Below are positions 37,286-45,606 of a stretch of DNA of 64,000 nucleotides, piece by piece (the stretch's first letter is position 1; each line of letters starts with the position of its first letter). The notes beneath the pieces were generated by a model. The model was given only the letters and a program-made list of their open reading frames with translations, was not told the DNA's origin and did no database searches. This DNA is from Sporomusa sp. KB1 (GTDB taxonomy: Bacteria > Bacillota > Negativicutes > Sporomusales > Sporomusaceae). A program made the position numbers and the translations under genes. The stretch lies in NCBI RefSeq assembly GCF_007830295.1, contig NZ_VLKC01000002.1, forward strand, positions 29,923-93,922. The letters run 5' to 3'.

Positions 37286-37359
37286 CCGTTGCTTTCCTCC
37301 TAATAAAGTTAATTCTCTTACCTCTACGCTATTGTTTAAATCCTTAAGAATTTTTCCCA

Positions 37360-37737
37360 CTATCTTCCCCGCCCTAATTTTTTTAGTGCTCCATCCACCT
37401 GTACTTCAACCTCATTGATCGTATAGCCAAAGACTAAAACGTTTACATCCAGTTCTATACAACCTATACTAACACCATTTACATTATGCCAGCACCTTGA
37501 TGGAATTACATTCACGTTATCCAACGTGGTAAGCGATAAAAAGAGATAATGGTCTACCGCTAGTTCCGATAATTTAGCAAGCAGTTTGATATGCCCCAAA
37601 ATAATCCCGTAGCGGGATAATGTTCTGCCAATTGACAGCATAAATTCCCGCAATAGATTTTCCATTTGCAAGCTTGTTATAGATTTTTCGAAAAAAACAC
37701 AATAATGCCGGCTAAAGATTGTAGCTTCATTATTCAA
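37360..37737 (-). CDS. Small hypothetical protein overlapping the CobW gene end
   Basis: About 125 residues if translation starts at the TTG at 37737, which follows GAGGAGG by 9 bases and overlaps the last codons of the CobW gene by 8 bases; the open frame extends to 37785. The sequence is mixed alpha/beta without signal peptide or membrane helix: LLREFMLSIGRTLSRYGIIL, GHIKLLAKLSELAVDHYLFL, and a beta-rich end containing CIELDVNVLVFGY. I do not recognise the family. The overlap implies translational coupling and a function linked to the GTPase. Confidence 0.7.
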   Translation of the reverse strand: MNNEATIFSRHYCVFFEKSITSLQMENLLREFMLSIGRTLSRYGIILGHIKLLAKLSELAVDHYLFLSLTTLDNVNVIPSRCWHNVNGVSIGCIELDVNVLVFGYTINEVEVQVDGALKKLGRGR

Positions 37738-38323
37738 AACAGACAACCTCCTCAAGCACGGCAACAGATAAATCCTTAGCTGCACTAGTAATTACAACCT
37801 TCATACGTTCATCAACTTCGTGCAAGTCTTTTTCAATTTTTTCTATATCCTCACCGGCAAGATCAACTTTATTGAGAATAATGAGATCGCTTCCTGTCAC
37901 CTGTCCTAGAACAAGCGGCTTTAACGTAGCAAGCAGTTCCGCCCAGCGTCCACGGTCAACAATAGTTACGGTTTTGAAAGCTGAGTAAACTTTGCTATAT
38001 TTTTTAACTGAATTCGCAGTCTTATCTGGATATGCCAGACCTGTCATTTCAATCATCACCCAGTCCGGTTTCAGCGTCTTATGAATTTCATCAATGGTAC
38101 TTATCAGTTCGCTGGTAATCTGGCAACATACACATCCACCAAATAACGATTTTACTTGCAGACCACTATTGGCAAAAAGTTTGTCATCAATTCCCGCTGC
38201 ACCAATCTCATTTTCAACAATAACTACCTTTTCCTGGCGTGTGGTAGTTAGGTATTTGGCTACCTGTAAAATAGTTGTAGTCTTACCAGATCCTAAAAAA
38301 CCGCCAAAGAGCAAAATACGCAT
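37730..38323 (-). CDS. CobW/HypB/UreG-type GTPase metallochaperone
   Basis: About 198 residues from the ATG at 38323 behind GAGAGGTG. Walker A is GGFLGSGKTTTI near residue 8, the metal-binding C-x-C-C motif is FGGCVCCQI near 65, the switch region is MIEMTGLAYP and the guanine-specificity motif is LNKVDL. It is shorter than COG0523 proteins with a CobW C-terminal domain, so it is a minimal GTPase. Proteins of this kind deliver Zn, Co or Ni to target enzymes; the nearby zinc-dependent MtaB and cobalt-dependent MtaC suggest a role in maturing or activating the methanol system, by inference only. Confidence 0.88.
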   Translation of the reverse strand: MRILLFGGFLGSGKTTTILQVAKYLTTTRQEKVVIVENEIGAAGIDDKLFANSGLQVKSLFGGCVCCQITSELISTIDEIHKTLKPDWVMIEMTGLAYPDKTANSVKKYSKVYSAFKTVTIVDRGRWAELLATLKPLVLGQVTGSDLIILNKVDLAGEDIEKIEKDLHEVDERMKVVITSAAKDLSVAVLEEVVCFE

Positions 38324-38394
38324 AGGTTTCACCTCTCATAGACTCGTGAAATCTGACAGAAACTAAGGTTACCTGGCTTATCCAATAACCAAGT

Positions 38395-38530
38395 TGCTCT
38401 AAGACTCCCACTTGGTGGTAAGTGGGAGTTTAGAGCACTTCCCTGGAAGTGGTTCGACTAAACTTCAGATGGGGAGGGGTAACCCCACCTGAAGCTAAGT
38501 CTTACTTTAACCTGCAAAGGGGCTATCCCC
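38395..38530. other. Structured intergenic element with three consecutive hairpins
   Basis: Hairpin 1 (38395-38437) pairs TGCTCTAAGACTCCCACTT with its near-perfect complement. Hairpin 2 (38457-38500) pairs ACTAAACTTCAGATGGGG with CCCCACCTGAAGCTAAGT. Hairpin 3 (38519-38530) is GGGG/CCCC. They fill most of the gap between the MeTr gene and the CobW gene, with no ORF. Candidates are the MeTr terminator plus a structured leader of the CobW operon's other side, a non-coding RNA, or the end of an IS200/IS605-type relic. No known riboswitch consensus is recognised. Confidence 0.5.
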
Positions 38531-38564
38531 ATATATTGGAGACAACCCCCATACTTCTATACGG

Positions 38565-39362
38565 CTACCAGACAAACGCATCCCTGCGATGAGCCTCAAG
38601 ATAGTTGCAGCAAAAATTGTCCCTACCAGCCAGTGTTTCAGCTGTAACGATACTAGCCATCATGGCCTTATCCAGCGGGTTAATAATTAAACCATCCAAT
38701 CCTTTGGCAATCCCCATAACCGCAAACATTTGATTCATGAATTTACGGTTAGGCAATCCGTAAGAAATGTTTGATAAACCGCAGATAGTATGAACTCCCG
38801 GAAATTTAGCAGTAATAGCCTGTATAGCATCAATAAACTCAATTCCGAAAGAATCATTAGTGGCTACAGGTTGAACCAAGGCATCTACATAGATATTCTC
38901 CAGGGGGATATTGTTCTGAACCAAACTATTAATTAATTTATCCGCAATTTTTAATCTGGCTTCGGTGGTTTCAGGCATTCCCTCGTCACTCATGCATAAA
39001 GCCACAACTTTAAGATCTGTTCCGGCGACAACCGGCAATAACGCATCATATCGATCTTTTTCCAGAGAAATTGAATTGACCATCGCAGTTCCCTTATGAA
39101 CAGCAAGTGCCTGTTCGACACACTTTGGATCAGGACTATCAATACAGCAGGGCGCATCTACCGCCTCTTGCACGGTTGTTACAAGCCATTTTAGATAGTC
39201 TGCTTCTTTGCCTACAAAAATACCAGCATTAACATCAATATAGTTTGCTCCAGCTTCCAGCTGATCTTTAGCTATTTTTTGAATAGCTGCAACATCTTTA
39301 GCTTCAATAGCCGCTGCGATGGCTTTGCGACTGGAATTAATTAACTCACCAACAACTATCAA
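38565..39362 (-). CDS. Methyltetrahydrofolate:corrinoid methyltransferase (MeTr-like)
   Basis: 265 residues, the size of AcsE/MeTr, starting at a TTG behind AGGAGGTCAATAAATC. It has the pterin-binding TIM-barrel motifs: VVGELINSSRKAI at the N-terminus, DQLEAGANYIDVNAG near residue 33, CCIDSPDPKCVEQAL near 73, GTAMVNSISLEKDRYD near 91, and HTICGLSNISYGLPNR near 191. It moves a methyl group between a corrinoid protein and tetrahydrofolate. Behind mtaC and mtaB it is the second methyltransferase, replacing archaeal MtaA as in methanol-using acetogens, and feeds the Wood-Ljungdahl pathway. Confidence 0.93.
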   Translation of the reverse strand: MIVVGELINSSRKAIAAAIEAKDVAAIQKIAKDQLEAGANYIDVNAGIFVGKEADYLKWLVTTVQEAVDAPCCIDSPDPKCVEQALAVHKGTAMVNSISLEKDRYDALLPVVAGTDLKVVALCMSDEGMPETTEARLKIADKLINSLVQNNIPLENIYVDALVQPVATNDSFGIEFIDAIQAITAKFPGVHTICGLSNISYGLPNRKFMNQMFAVMGIAKGLDGLIINPLDKAMMASIVTAETLAGRDNFCCNYLEAHRRDAFVW

Positions 39363-39429
39363 GATTTATTGACCTCCTTCTGCTACATTTTCAGCTTTTA
39401 GCTGATTTCTTATATTGTTTCAAAATCAG

Positions 39430-40809
39430 TTATTTAAGTCCGTATTCCGAAGGGATAAAGGTAGATAGATCTAACTCGCCTTTAATTTCCTGCCAGAATT
39501 TTTCTTCGTCATCAGGAATAGATTCAACTTGGCTATCCATAATATCCAGCCAATTTTTTTCGCGTTCGGCAATTACGACCTCGTTAGTGTCAACAGCCTT
39601 TCTGATGGCATCAATAGCCAATTTAGCACCAAGTTTTGTTCTCAGGAAAGGAGTCTTGGCTTTAACCAATTCCTTACTAAGATCAAAGACTACATCAGGA
39701 CGAAGTACATAAGCTTGTGGATCTAATTTGGAATCCGAATCGGCGAGGAAATCTCTAAAGGTAACGCCATAACCTTTTTGTTTGGCCACATTCATCAACC
39801 GGCAATCATAAATCAATTGCTCAATTGAAACAACTGGTGCTATATCTGATAACATCCGTACCGGGGTAACAGATTCATTACTCCACAAGTCGGCTACCGC
39901 TGCAGCAATATTACCAACAGCACTTAAGTGAGCACAGGCTGCTGATTTTCCTTCCATAGCAATTGGTACACCAGCAATAGCTTTACAATATACGCCTTCA
40001 TAACCACAGTCTTTATTCGGACCAACAGCGCCGGCTTCATATGCGGCAAGAGTTCTAGCTACACTTGCTACCCGTACTACTGCAGAAAATACATTAGGAA
40101 TAAATCCTTTATGGGCCAAAACCATCGCTGTATTAGCAAAACCACAAGCGGTATCGCCAGCTGCTATCGAACCAGTTTCTCCTGCTATCCGTACGATATG
40201 TTCCCAAATGAATTTCATGTCCCGGCAACCCATAATGCCTAGAGCAAAAATAACTTTGGTCAAATCGGCATTTACCAGAGCGTCATCATGAATTTCTTTA
40301 CCGCCAGTTGTTTCGATGGCAAGGAAATCTGCGCCGGCTTTAGCTGCACCTTCAAATGTTTTGAGAACATTATTAAAGATTTCACCACTGCGCATCATTG
40401 GAGGGCGTTTAAATTCGCGTACATCGCCCGGGGTAGCACGTAAAGCGGTTTTTAAGCCATGTTTAGCTTCAAACTCAGCCATTGCATTATGAAGAAGGCT
40501 GGTGACTTCTATGCCCCATTCAGGTACAAGAGTCATTTCTGGTAGCATTTCGAATTCCACAACAATTCCGGGTGCATATAATTCTTTGGCTCTTTTTAAA
40601 ACTCCGTTAATCATTTCGGTATATATTTCTTTGACCTCTGGCATAGTGGCTGCAGTAAGCTCCATGGGCGGTAATGTAAAGTTAAGTTCCGGATAAACCT
40701 CGCCACCACCGATAACCATGCCATTTTTGCATTTAACAGGATTAGGTGCGCAACCATATACAAAATCGTTTAACGAATTGTAAGCTATTTTGTCAAAAGT
40801 CTTTGCCAT
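39430..40809 (-). CDS. mtaB: Methanol:corrinoid methyltransferase
   Basis: About 459 residues from the ATG at 40809, which follows GAGGGGG; the frame extends to 40827. It matches MtaB throughout (MAKTFDKIAYNSLNDFVYGC, then ETTGGKEIHDDALVNADLTK). The zinc ligands are probably E166 in AIETTGG, C222 in GDTACGFANTAM and C268 in GPNKDCGYEG. MtaB activates methanol on zinc and transfers the methyl group to the Co(I) corrinoid of MtaC. It is the middle gene of mtaC-mtaB-MeTr and implies growth on methanol. Confidence 0.96.
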   Translation of the reverse strand: MAKTFDKIAYNSLNDFVYGCAPNPVKCKNGMVIGGGEVYPELNFTLPPMELTAATMPEVKEIYTEMINGVLKRAKELYAPGIVVEFEMLPEMTLVPEWGIEVTSLLHNAMAEFEAKHGLKTALRATPGDVREFKRPPMMRSGEIFNNVLKTFEGAAKAGADFLAIETTGGKEIHDDALVNADLTKVIFALGIMGCRDMKFIWEHIVRIAGETGSIAAGDTACGFANTAMVLAHKGFIPNVFSAVVRVASVARTLAAYEAGAVGPNKDCGYEGVYCKAIAGVPIAMEGKSAACAHLSAVGNIAAAVADLWSNESVTPVRMLSDIAPVVSIEQLIYDCRLMNVAKQKGYGVTFRDFLADSDSKLDPQAYVLRPDVVFDLSKELVKAKTPFLRTKLGAKLAIDAIRKAVDTNEVVIAEREKNWLDIMDSQVESIPDDEEKFWQEIKGELDLSTFIPSEYGLK

Positions 40810-40839
40810 TCCGATATACCCCCTCATAAATTTTATTAG

Positions 40840-41472
40840 TTATTTAGCCAGCAATTTTTTAGCAACATCAACTGCTATAACAGCATCGTCTGCATAACAG
40901 TCGGCCTTTATGCTTTTAGCATAAGCTTCGCTAACAGGAGCTCCACCAATCATGAATTTATACTGGCTACGTACACCGGCTTTTTCGAATTCCTTGATTA
41001 CACTATCCATATAAGGCATCGTTGTAGTCAGCAAAGCCGAAAGGCAAACCAAGTCGGCGCCAACCTCTTTGGCTTTATCCAAGAATGCCTGAGCAGATAC
41101 ATCAATACCCAAGTCATACATTTCAATACCAGCGCCTTTGAGCATCATACGGACTAAGTTTTTGCCGATATCATGCAAGTCGCCTTTAACAGTACCAATA
41201 ACTGCCTTGCCAATAGGTTTAACTCCAGTGGCGGTTAAAACTGGTTCTAATATCTGCATCCCTTGATTCATTGCCTTGGCGGCCATCAACATTTCCGGAA
41301 CATAGATTTCGTTGTTTTTGAACTTTTCCCCAATTACAGCCATAGCTTCAATTAAGCCAGCATTCAATATTTCAGTAGGAGACGCCTTTTGTGCTAAGCC
41401 CTCTGATACCATTTCTTTTACCTTGGCACCATTCCCTTTTTGTACATAGAGCGAAAGTTGATTATAATCCAT
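40840..41472 (-). CDS. mtaC: Methanol corrinoid protein
   Basis: 210 residues behind CGAGGGGGAAGAAAA. An N-terminal helical cap domain (to about 85) is followed by a B12-binding domain with the lower-ligand motif D98-x-H100-x-x-G103 in KGDLHDIGKNL, then SALLTTTMPYMD and GGAPVSEAYAKSIKADCYAD. It carries the methyl group from MtaB to MeTr. First gene of its operon, with a promoter at about 41544-41572 and the terminator of the upstream operon beyond. Confidence 0.96.
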   Translation of the reverse strand: MDYNQLSLYVQKGNGAKVKEMVSEGLAQKASPTEILNAGLIEAMAVIGEKFKNNEIYVPEMLMAAKAMNQGMQILEPVLTATGVKPIGKAVIGTVKGDLHDIGKNLVRMMLKGAGIEMYDLGIDVSAQAFLDKAKEVGADLVCLSALLTTTMPYMDSVIKEFEKAGVRSQYKFMIGGAPVSEAYAKSIKADCYADDAVIAVDVAKKLLAK

Positions 41473-41543
41473 TTTTCTTCCCCCTCGTTTTTTTGTGGTT
41501 TTGATTTTGATAACTATTCTACATATTCCCTTTGACTGATTTC

Positions 41544-41572
41544 ATTATATCATTGCTATCATTCTGAAAATT
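41544..41572 (-). promoter_or_regulatory. mtaC promoter overlapped by a candidate CodY box
   Basis: On the minus strand a perfect -10 TATAAT (41544-41549) has only AATTTT at the -35 position, suggesting activator dependence. Bases 41558-41572 read AATTTTCAGAATGAT on the minus strand, matching the CodY box AATTTTCWGAAAATT at 12 of 15 positions and covering the -35. About 50-85 bases upstream of the start are inverted repeats ACAAT-N6-ATTGT (41597-41612) and GTCCA/TGGAC (41611-41633), possible sites for the PocR-AraC regulator. Confidence 0.55.
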
Positions 41573-41701
41573 CGCTCCATTACTGCTCTTTTGAAAACAA
41601 TCCGTGCATTGTCCAATATGTGAATAAATGGACTAGCAAAAAGCCGCTCAAAACGAAACCTAATAACTTAATTCAACTTAAACTAACTCAAACAAAAAAC
41701 A

Positions 41702-41736
41702 AAACAGCCAGCCCTATCGCTAAGGCGTAGCTGTTT
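41702..41736 (-). terminator. Intrinsic terminator after the second corrinoid gene
   Basis: AAACAGC...GCC pairs with GGC...GCTGTTT, and on the minus strand the hairpin is followed by TTTTGTTTTTTG. It separates the DUF1638-RACE-regulator-corrinoid unit from mtaCB. Confidence 0.8.
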
Positions 41737-41763
41737 CCATATTATTGATACTACAGGTAAGAG

Positions 41764-42423
41764 CTATGTAGCTAATTTCCGTCGTAGCACAATCTTATTT
41801 AGATTATGGTCAAGAAAGCTTTTGGCATCTTTGGCACATTTAAAATAGCAATCAGCGCCAATCACCCGGGCAAAGGCTTCATCCACGGGAGCACCGCCTA
41901 CAGCAACAATCAAGCCTTTGCGCATACCAGCTTCCTCCAACGCATTAATAACTTTTTTCATACCAGGCATAGTAGTAGTCAATAACGCTGCCATCATCAA
42001 GATCTCAGCTTTGTTCTTTTCTACAGCCTGTAGAAATCTGTGCGGAGTTACATCAATTCCTAAATCAACAATATGGGCACCAGTACTCATTACAGTTAAC
42101 TTTACCAAGTTTTTCCCAATATCATGCAAGTCGCCTGCCACAGTACCGATTACAATAGTACCTGTCTGCCGCTTTGCTTTGTACTTCAGATGCGGTTCCA
42201 CGACAGACAGACCGGCATGCATAGCTCGCGCAGACATCAATACCTCTGGCACAATAACCCGTCGATGACTATATTTATCGGCGACCTGATCCATTCCCAA
42301 AATGAGTCCTTTTTCGAGAAGAGCGAGCGCCGGATACCCTTGTGCTACAGCTTTGCAGCATAATTCCATTACGGCTTCAGCCTCGCCGTTCTTGACTTTA
42401 TCGGCAATTTCGGCATAAATCAT
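41764..42423 (-). CDS. Second corrinoid protein (MtaC-like)
   Basis: About 219 residues from the ATG at 42423 behind GGAGGG; the ATG at 42429 abuts that site. Same architecture as MtaC: helical cap, then the B12-binding motif VAGDLHDIGKNLVKL, MMAALLTTTMPGMKK and GGAPVDEAFARVIGADCY. It is clearly divergent from the mtaC product and ends with a basic tail (NKIVLRRKLAT). No methyltransferase I lies beside it; it is instead the last gene of the activator/regulator operon. It could be a spare MtaC, serve another methyl donor encoded elsewhere, or be the partner of the RACE protein. Confidence 0.92.
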   Translation of the reverse strand: MIYAEIADKVKNGEAEAVMELCCKAVAQGYPALALLEKGLILGMDQVADKYSHRRVIVPEVLMSARAMHAGLSVVEPHLKYKAKRQTGTIVIGTVAGDLHDIGKNLVKLTVMSTGAHIVDLGIDVTPHRFLQAVEKNKAEILMMAALLTTTMPGMKKVINALEEAGMRKGLIVAVGGAPVDEAFARVIGADCYFKCAKDAKSFLDHNLNKIVLRRKLAT

Positions 42424-42437
42424 GGACATCCCTCCAG

Positions 42438-43709
42438 TTAAGACAAGCTGTTACGATATATTAGCGGCGCAACACCAATGTGTTTTGAAAAAACCTTGGC
42501 AAAATAGCTTTGGCTTTGAAAACCGACTGCCTGTGAGACTTGAGCAACGCTAAGTTCCGGCTTCTTCATCAGTTCAACAGCCTGTTCTACCCTCACTCTG
42601 GTGATGTAGTCATTAACAGTACAGTTAAGTTCTTGGCGAAACAACCGCGATAGGTGCGAGGGACTAATAAATAGTTGTGCGGCCACATCGTCAATTTTTA
42701 TCGGCCGTGAATAGCTTTCCAGGATAAAGTTTTTGGCCTCATTCACCAAGCCGCCATGTTTCTTATCCTCTAATGATACACTGCGATTCAAAAATACAGT
42801 AACCAAATGTTGCATGTGGAAAAAGAATTCCTCCATCCGCTGGCAATCATTTATCTTTTCGTTAAATTTATCTAATATCACCATTACGGTCTCGGCGACA
42901 GCACCACCTTCTACAGCAGCCCGGGAAGCTAATGTCGCCAATTCACTAATACGCAATTTTAGTGTGGCCTGCTCGCCGCTTGACTTTACAAACAGCTGTG
43001 TCAATAACGTATGCAGGTTCTTTTCTGCCCTGGGCTTATCACCAAGCCGAATATAGCGCAGAAAGCTCCGCTCTTTCTGTAGATAGGCTCCATAGTCATC
43101 GCCTTCCTTTGCGGCAGAGAATGGCTTCAATTTACGATCTTCCAGCTCCTTATGGATACGCTGCTGCATCTTATATGTCTCAACATTCTCCAAAACAAGC
43201 AAATCCCGTTTCATCAACTGATTGACAGTAACGTACAAAACATCGGCCGCCGCCTGGAATCGGATAGGCGAAATAATATCCAATTGCCCTGCTTTTTTCT
43301 CCATTTCGGTGAAATCATCCACTTCCGGATTCAATTCTCGCAGCTCTTGATAGAAAAACCGATCCGGTTTCCATAATAGCACTTGACTGCAAATAATACT
43401 CCCCAGAGAAATACCACGTAAGCTGATTGGCACTGCCCAAATAACCAGTCCTGCACGGCAGCGGAAAAAATATGGTTCTTCCCATTTGGAGGCTTCCTGA
43501 GTAGCTTGCTTATAAGAAGCCCGGCATTTGGCAACCCCACTGGGCTTGCTGCGAATATAGCGACAAAAGCCGCAACGCTCGGCTGTATCGAAAATTCCAA
43601 AAGACTCTCCCTTTTTATTTACAATTGCCACATGTAGACCGGTTGCTTTGGAAAAATTCTCCAATACATCTTCCAAATATTGTAGATCAACCAAATTTCT
43701 GTCGACCAT
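42438..43709 (-). CDS. PocR-domain AraC-family transcriptional regulator
   Basis: About 423 residues from the ATG at 43709; the frame runs on to 43751. Residues 1-170 are a PocR-type sensory domain with conserved Cys (ERCGFCRYIRS, GVAKCRASY, FFRCRAGLVIWAVPI), and residues about 320-420 contain two AraC HTH motifs (IKIDDVAAQLFISPSHLSRL, then SVAQVSQAVGFQSQSYFAKV). PocR domains sense small molecules, in the founding case 1,2-propanediol. Position in the methanol locus suggests it senses methanol or a related C1 compound and activates mtaCB; this is inferred. Confidence 0.9.
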   Translation of the reverse strand: MVDRNLVDLQYLEDVLENFSKATGLHVAIVNKKGESFGIFDTAERCGFCRYIRSKPSGVAKCRASYKQATQEASKWEEPYFFRCRAGLVIWAVPISLRGISLGSIICSQVLLWKPDRFFYQELRELNPEVDDFTEMEKKAGQLDIISPIRFQAAADVLYVTVNQLMKRDLLVLENVETYKMQQRIHKELEDRKLKPFSAAKEGDDYGAYLQKERSFLRYIRLGDKPRAEKNLHTLLTQLFVKSSGEQATLKLRISELATLASRAAVEGGAVAETVMVILDKFNEKINDCQRMEEFFFHMQHLVTVFLNRSVSLEDKKHGGLVNEAKNFILESYSRPIKIDDVAAQLFISPSHLSRLFRQELNCTVNDYITRVRVEQAVELMKKPELSVAQVSQAVGFQSQSYFAKVFSKHIGVAPLIYRNSLS

Positions 43710-43767
43710 TGATTTCCAACACCCCAATCTAAAAAAATACGTCTTACACACCTATTGATTTGGCAAA

Positions 43768-45606
43768 CTATATCTCACATGGTTCTATGCACATACTATC
43801 CATGAAATACATACTAAAGGTGGCACTTCCTCCCAGCTCGACGTGTTCAATCTTATTAGCCTGCTGCCGCAAGCCAGCAAACGCCCTTTGATCAAGCAAG
43901 GCCTTAACTGCCCCGGCATGAGCAGCGTTTCCTGCCGTCTTTAGCTTGTGCAAGCTCAACTGCGGAATCAGACCGATATCCACCGTACTAGCTAAATTGA
44001 GATGGGTAGCAAAGGTTCCCGCCAGCACTATCGAATCTAAATCTGCCACACTCAAACCGGCGATATCAAGCAATGTCCTAATACCGGCACAAACTGCGCC
44101 TTTAGCCAATTGCAACTGACTGATATCATACTGAGTTAAAACAATATCATCACCGTCCGGATTATAGGCCAAGACAAATTCCCGCTTCTGCTGACCATCA
44201 CGAATACGCTTTAGCAGTTCAGGTGCCAATTCAGCTTGTATCTTCGGATCATTAGGATCATTGATTGTTCCTGATTGACTGATGATCCCGGCCTCACGCA
44301 TTTGCTGCACTGCTTCAATGAGCCCAGACCCGCATATACCAGTAGCTGCACCGCCACCTATGATTGCAAGCGACACACCCTGTTCATCAATAGCCACCCG
44401 CTCAATAGCACCCGGTTGAGCCCGCATGCCGTACGTAATTCCCGCCCCTTCAAAGGCAGGACCGGCAGCAGTGGAACAAGCCCACATTTTGGTTCCATCC
44501 TGTAAGTACAATTCGCAGTTTGTACCAATATCGATCAGCAAGTGGCGCCCTGTAGCCAGGAGTTCCTCTGATCCAAGAACAGCTCCCAGCGTATCCCCGC
44601 CAACAAAACCGCCTACATTGGGGAATAAAATAACTTTAGCTTGCGGGTATAGATCAAGTCCAGTCTCAATAGCATCAAACTCCAAATCTGCATTACACAC
44701 CGACACAAAAGGTGACAGAGCCAAATAAGAGACATCAAGCCCCAGAAACAAATGCTGCATGGTAGTATTGCCGACCACAACCGCCTTGTATATTTGGTTG
44801 CTATTAATCTTAGCAGTAGTACACAATTTGTTCAGTAAGCTATTAATAGTACCGGCAACCGCTTCCCGTAATAAAGTTCGGTTACCCGAACTCTTGTTGG
44901 CAAATTCAATGCGCGAAATAACATCAGCCCCATAACGCGTCTGGCCATTTTCTGCCGCCGCCAGCCGAACCATAACCCCAGTCTCCAAATTATACAGTGC
45001 AACGGCGATATTGGTTGTACCAATGTCAATGGCCACACCGTAAACAGGTACTTGCTCCGCCCCTGGTAGAACAGCCAGAATTTGATCTTTCCATATAACA
45101 GCCGAAACAGCAAAATTTTCTTGCCTTATCACCGGGGACAAGGTTTGTAATTGTGATAACCCTATTTTAAGGTCAGTAAGCCCACAAGTCTCCTGCAATT
45201 TCGCCAGCAATCGGTTCCAGTCGCCCCGCTCATCTTCAAGCGTTGGCAGGTCAAGGTTAACCTGCACCTGACGTATACCACAATACTCACTGCTTGCCTG
45301 CTCAATAAACAAGAGTCCTTCCTTCCTATCGACATTACCGCTAGCCCCACAGACCACAGCCATTTCTGGCTGGGGTTTAACCAGGCAGGCAAGCCGGACG
45401 CCAGTCGCAAGCTCGCCGGCACTAAGTTTTTTGTACTCCAATTCCGTCGGTGCTGGTGCGCCACTTATTATGCGCACTTTACATTTCCCGCATGTCCCCT
45501 GCCCATTGCAAATATTCGTTACAGGTTGGTTATAACGAAGCAAGGTTGCCATTAGGTTCTCGCCTTCTGCCACAACCAACGATTCCGAGTTGACTTTAAT
45601 CTGCAT
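43768..45606 (-). CDS. Reductive activator of corrinoid proteins (RACE/RamA-like, DUF4445)
   Basis: 612 residues. The N-terminal 2Fe-2S ferredoxin domain has C33, C39, C42 and C74 (NICNGQGTCGKC, RLACL). The middle and C-terminus form an ASKHA-like DUF4445 domain with YGVAIDIGTTNIAVALYNLE near residue 190, VVGNTTMQHLFLGLD, LIDIGTNCELYL and GSGLIEAVQQM. These proteins use ATP to reduce inactive Co(II) corrinoid to Co(I), restoring MtaC-type proteins. The start overlaps the end of the DUF1638 gene by 11 bases, indicating coupling. Confidence 0.94.
   Translation of the reverse strand: MQIKVNSESLVVAEGENLMATLLRYNQPVTNICNGQGTCGKCKVRIISGAPAPTELEYKKLSAGELATGVRLACLVKPQPEMAVVCGASGNVDRKEGLLFIEQASSEYCGIRQVQVNLDLPTLEDERGDWNRLLAKLQETCGLTDLKIGLSQLQTLSPVIRQENFAVSAVIWKDQILAVLPGAEQVPVYGVAIDIGTTNIAVALYNLETGVMVRLAAAENGQTRYGADVISRIEFANKSSGNRTLLREAVAGTINSLLNKLCTTAKINSNQIYKAVVVGNTTMQHLFLGLDVSYLALSPFVSVCNADLEFDAIETGLDLYPQAKVILFPNVGGFVGGDTLGAVLGSEELLATGRHLLIDIGTNCELYLQDGTKMWACSTAAGPAFEGAGITYGMRAQPGAIERVAIDEQGVSLAIIGGGAATGICGSGLIEAVQQMREAGIISQSGTINDPNDPKIQAELAPELLKRIRDGQQKREFVLAYNPDGDDIVLTQYDISQLQLAKGAVCAGIRTLLDIAGLSVADLDSIVLAGTFATHLNLASTVDIGLIPQLSLHKLKTAGNAAHAGAVKALLDQRAFAGLRQQANKIEHVELGGSATFSMYFMDSMCIEPCEI

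Noticed and set aside
37738..37785. Longer N-terminus for the small gene downstream of CobW
   Set aside because: The extra codons lie wholly inside the CobW gene in another frame and have no ribosome site, whereas the TTG at 37737 has GAGGAGG.
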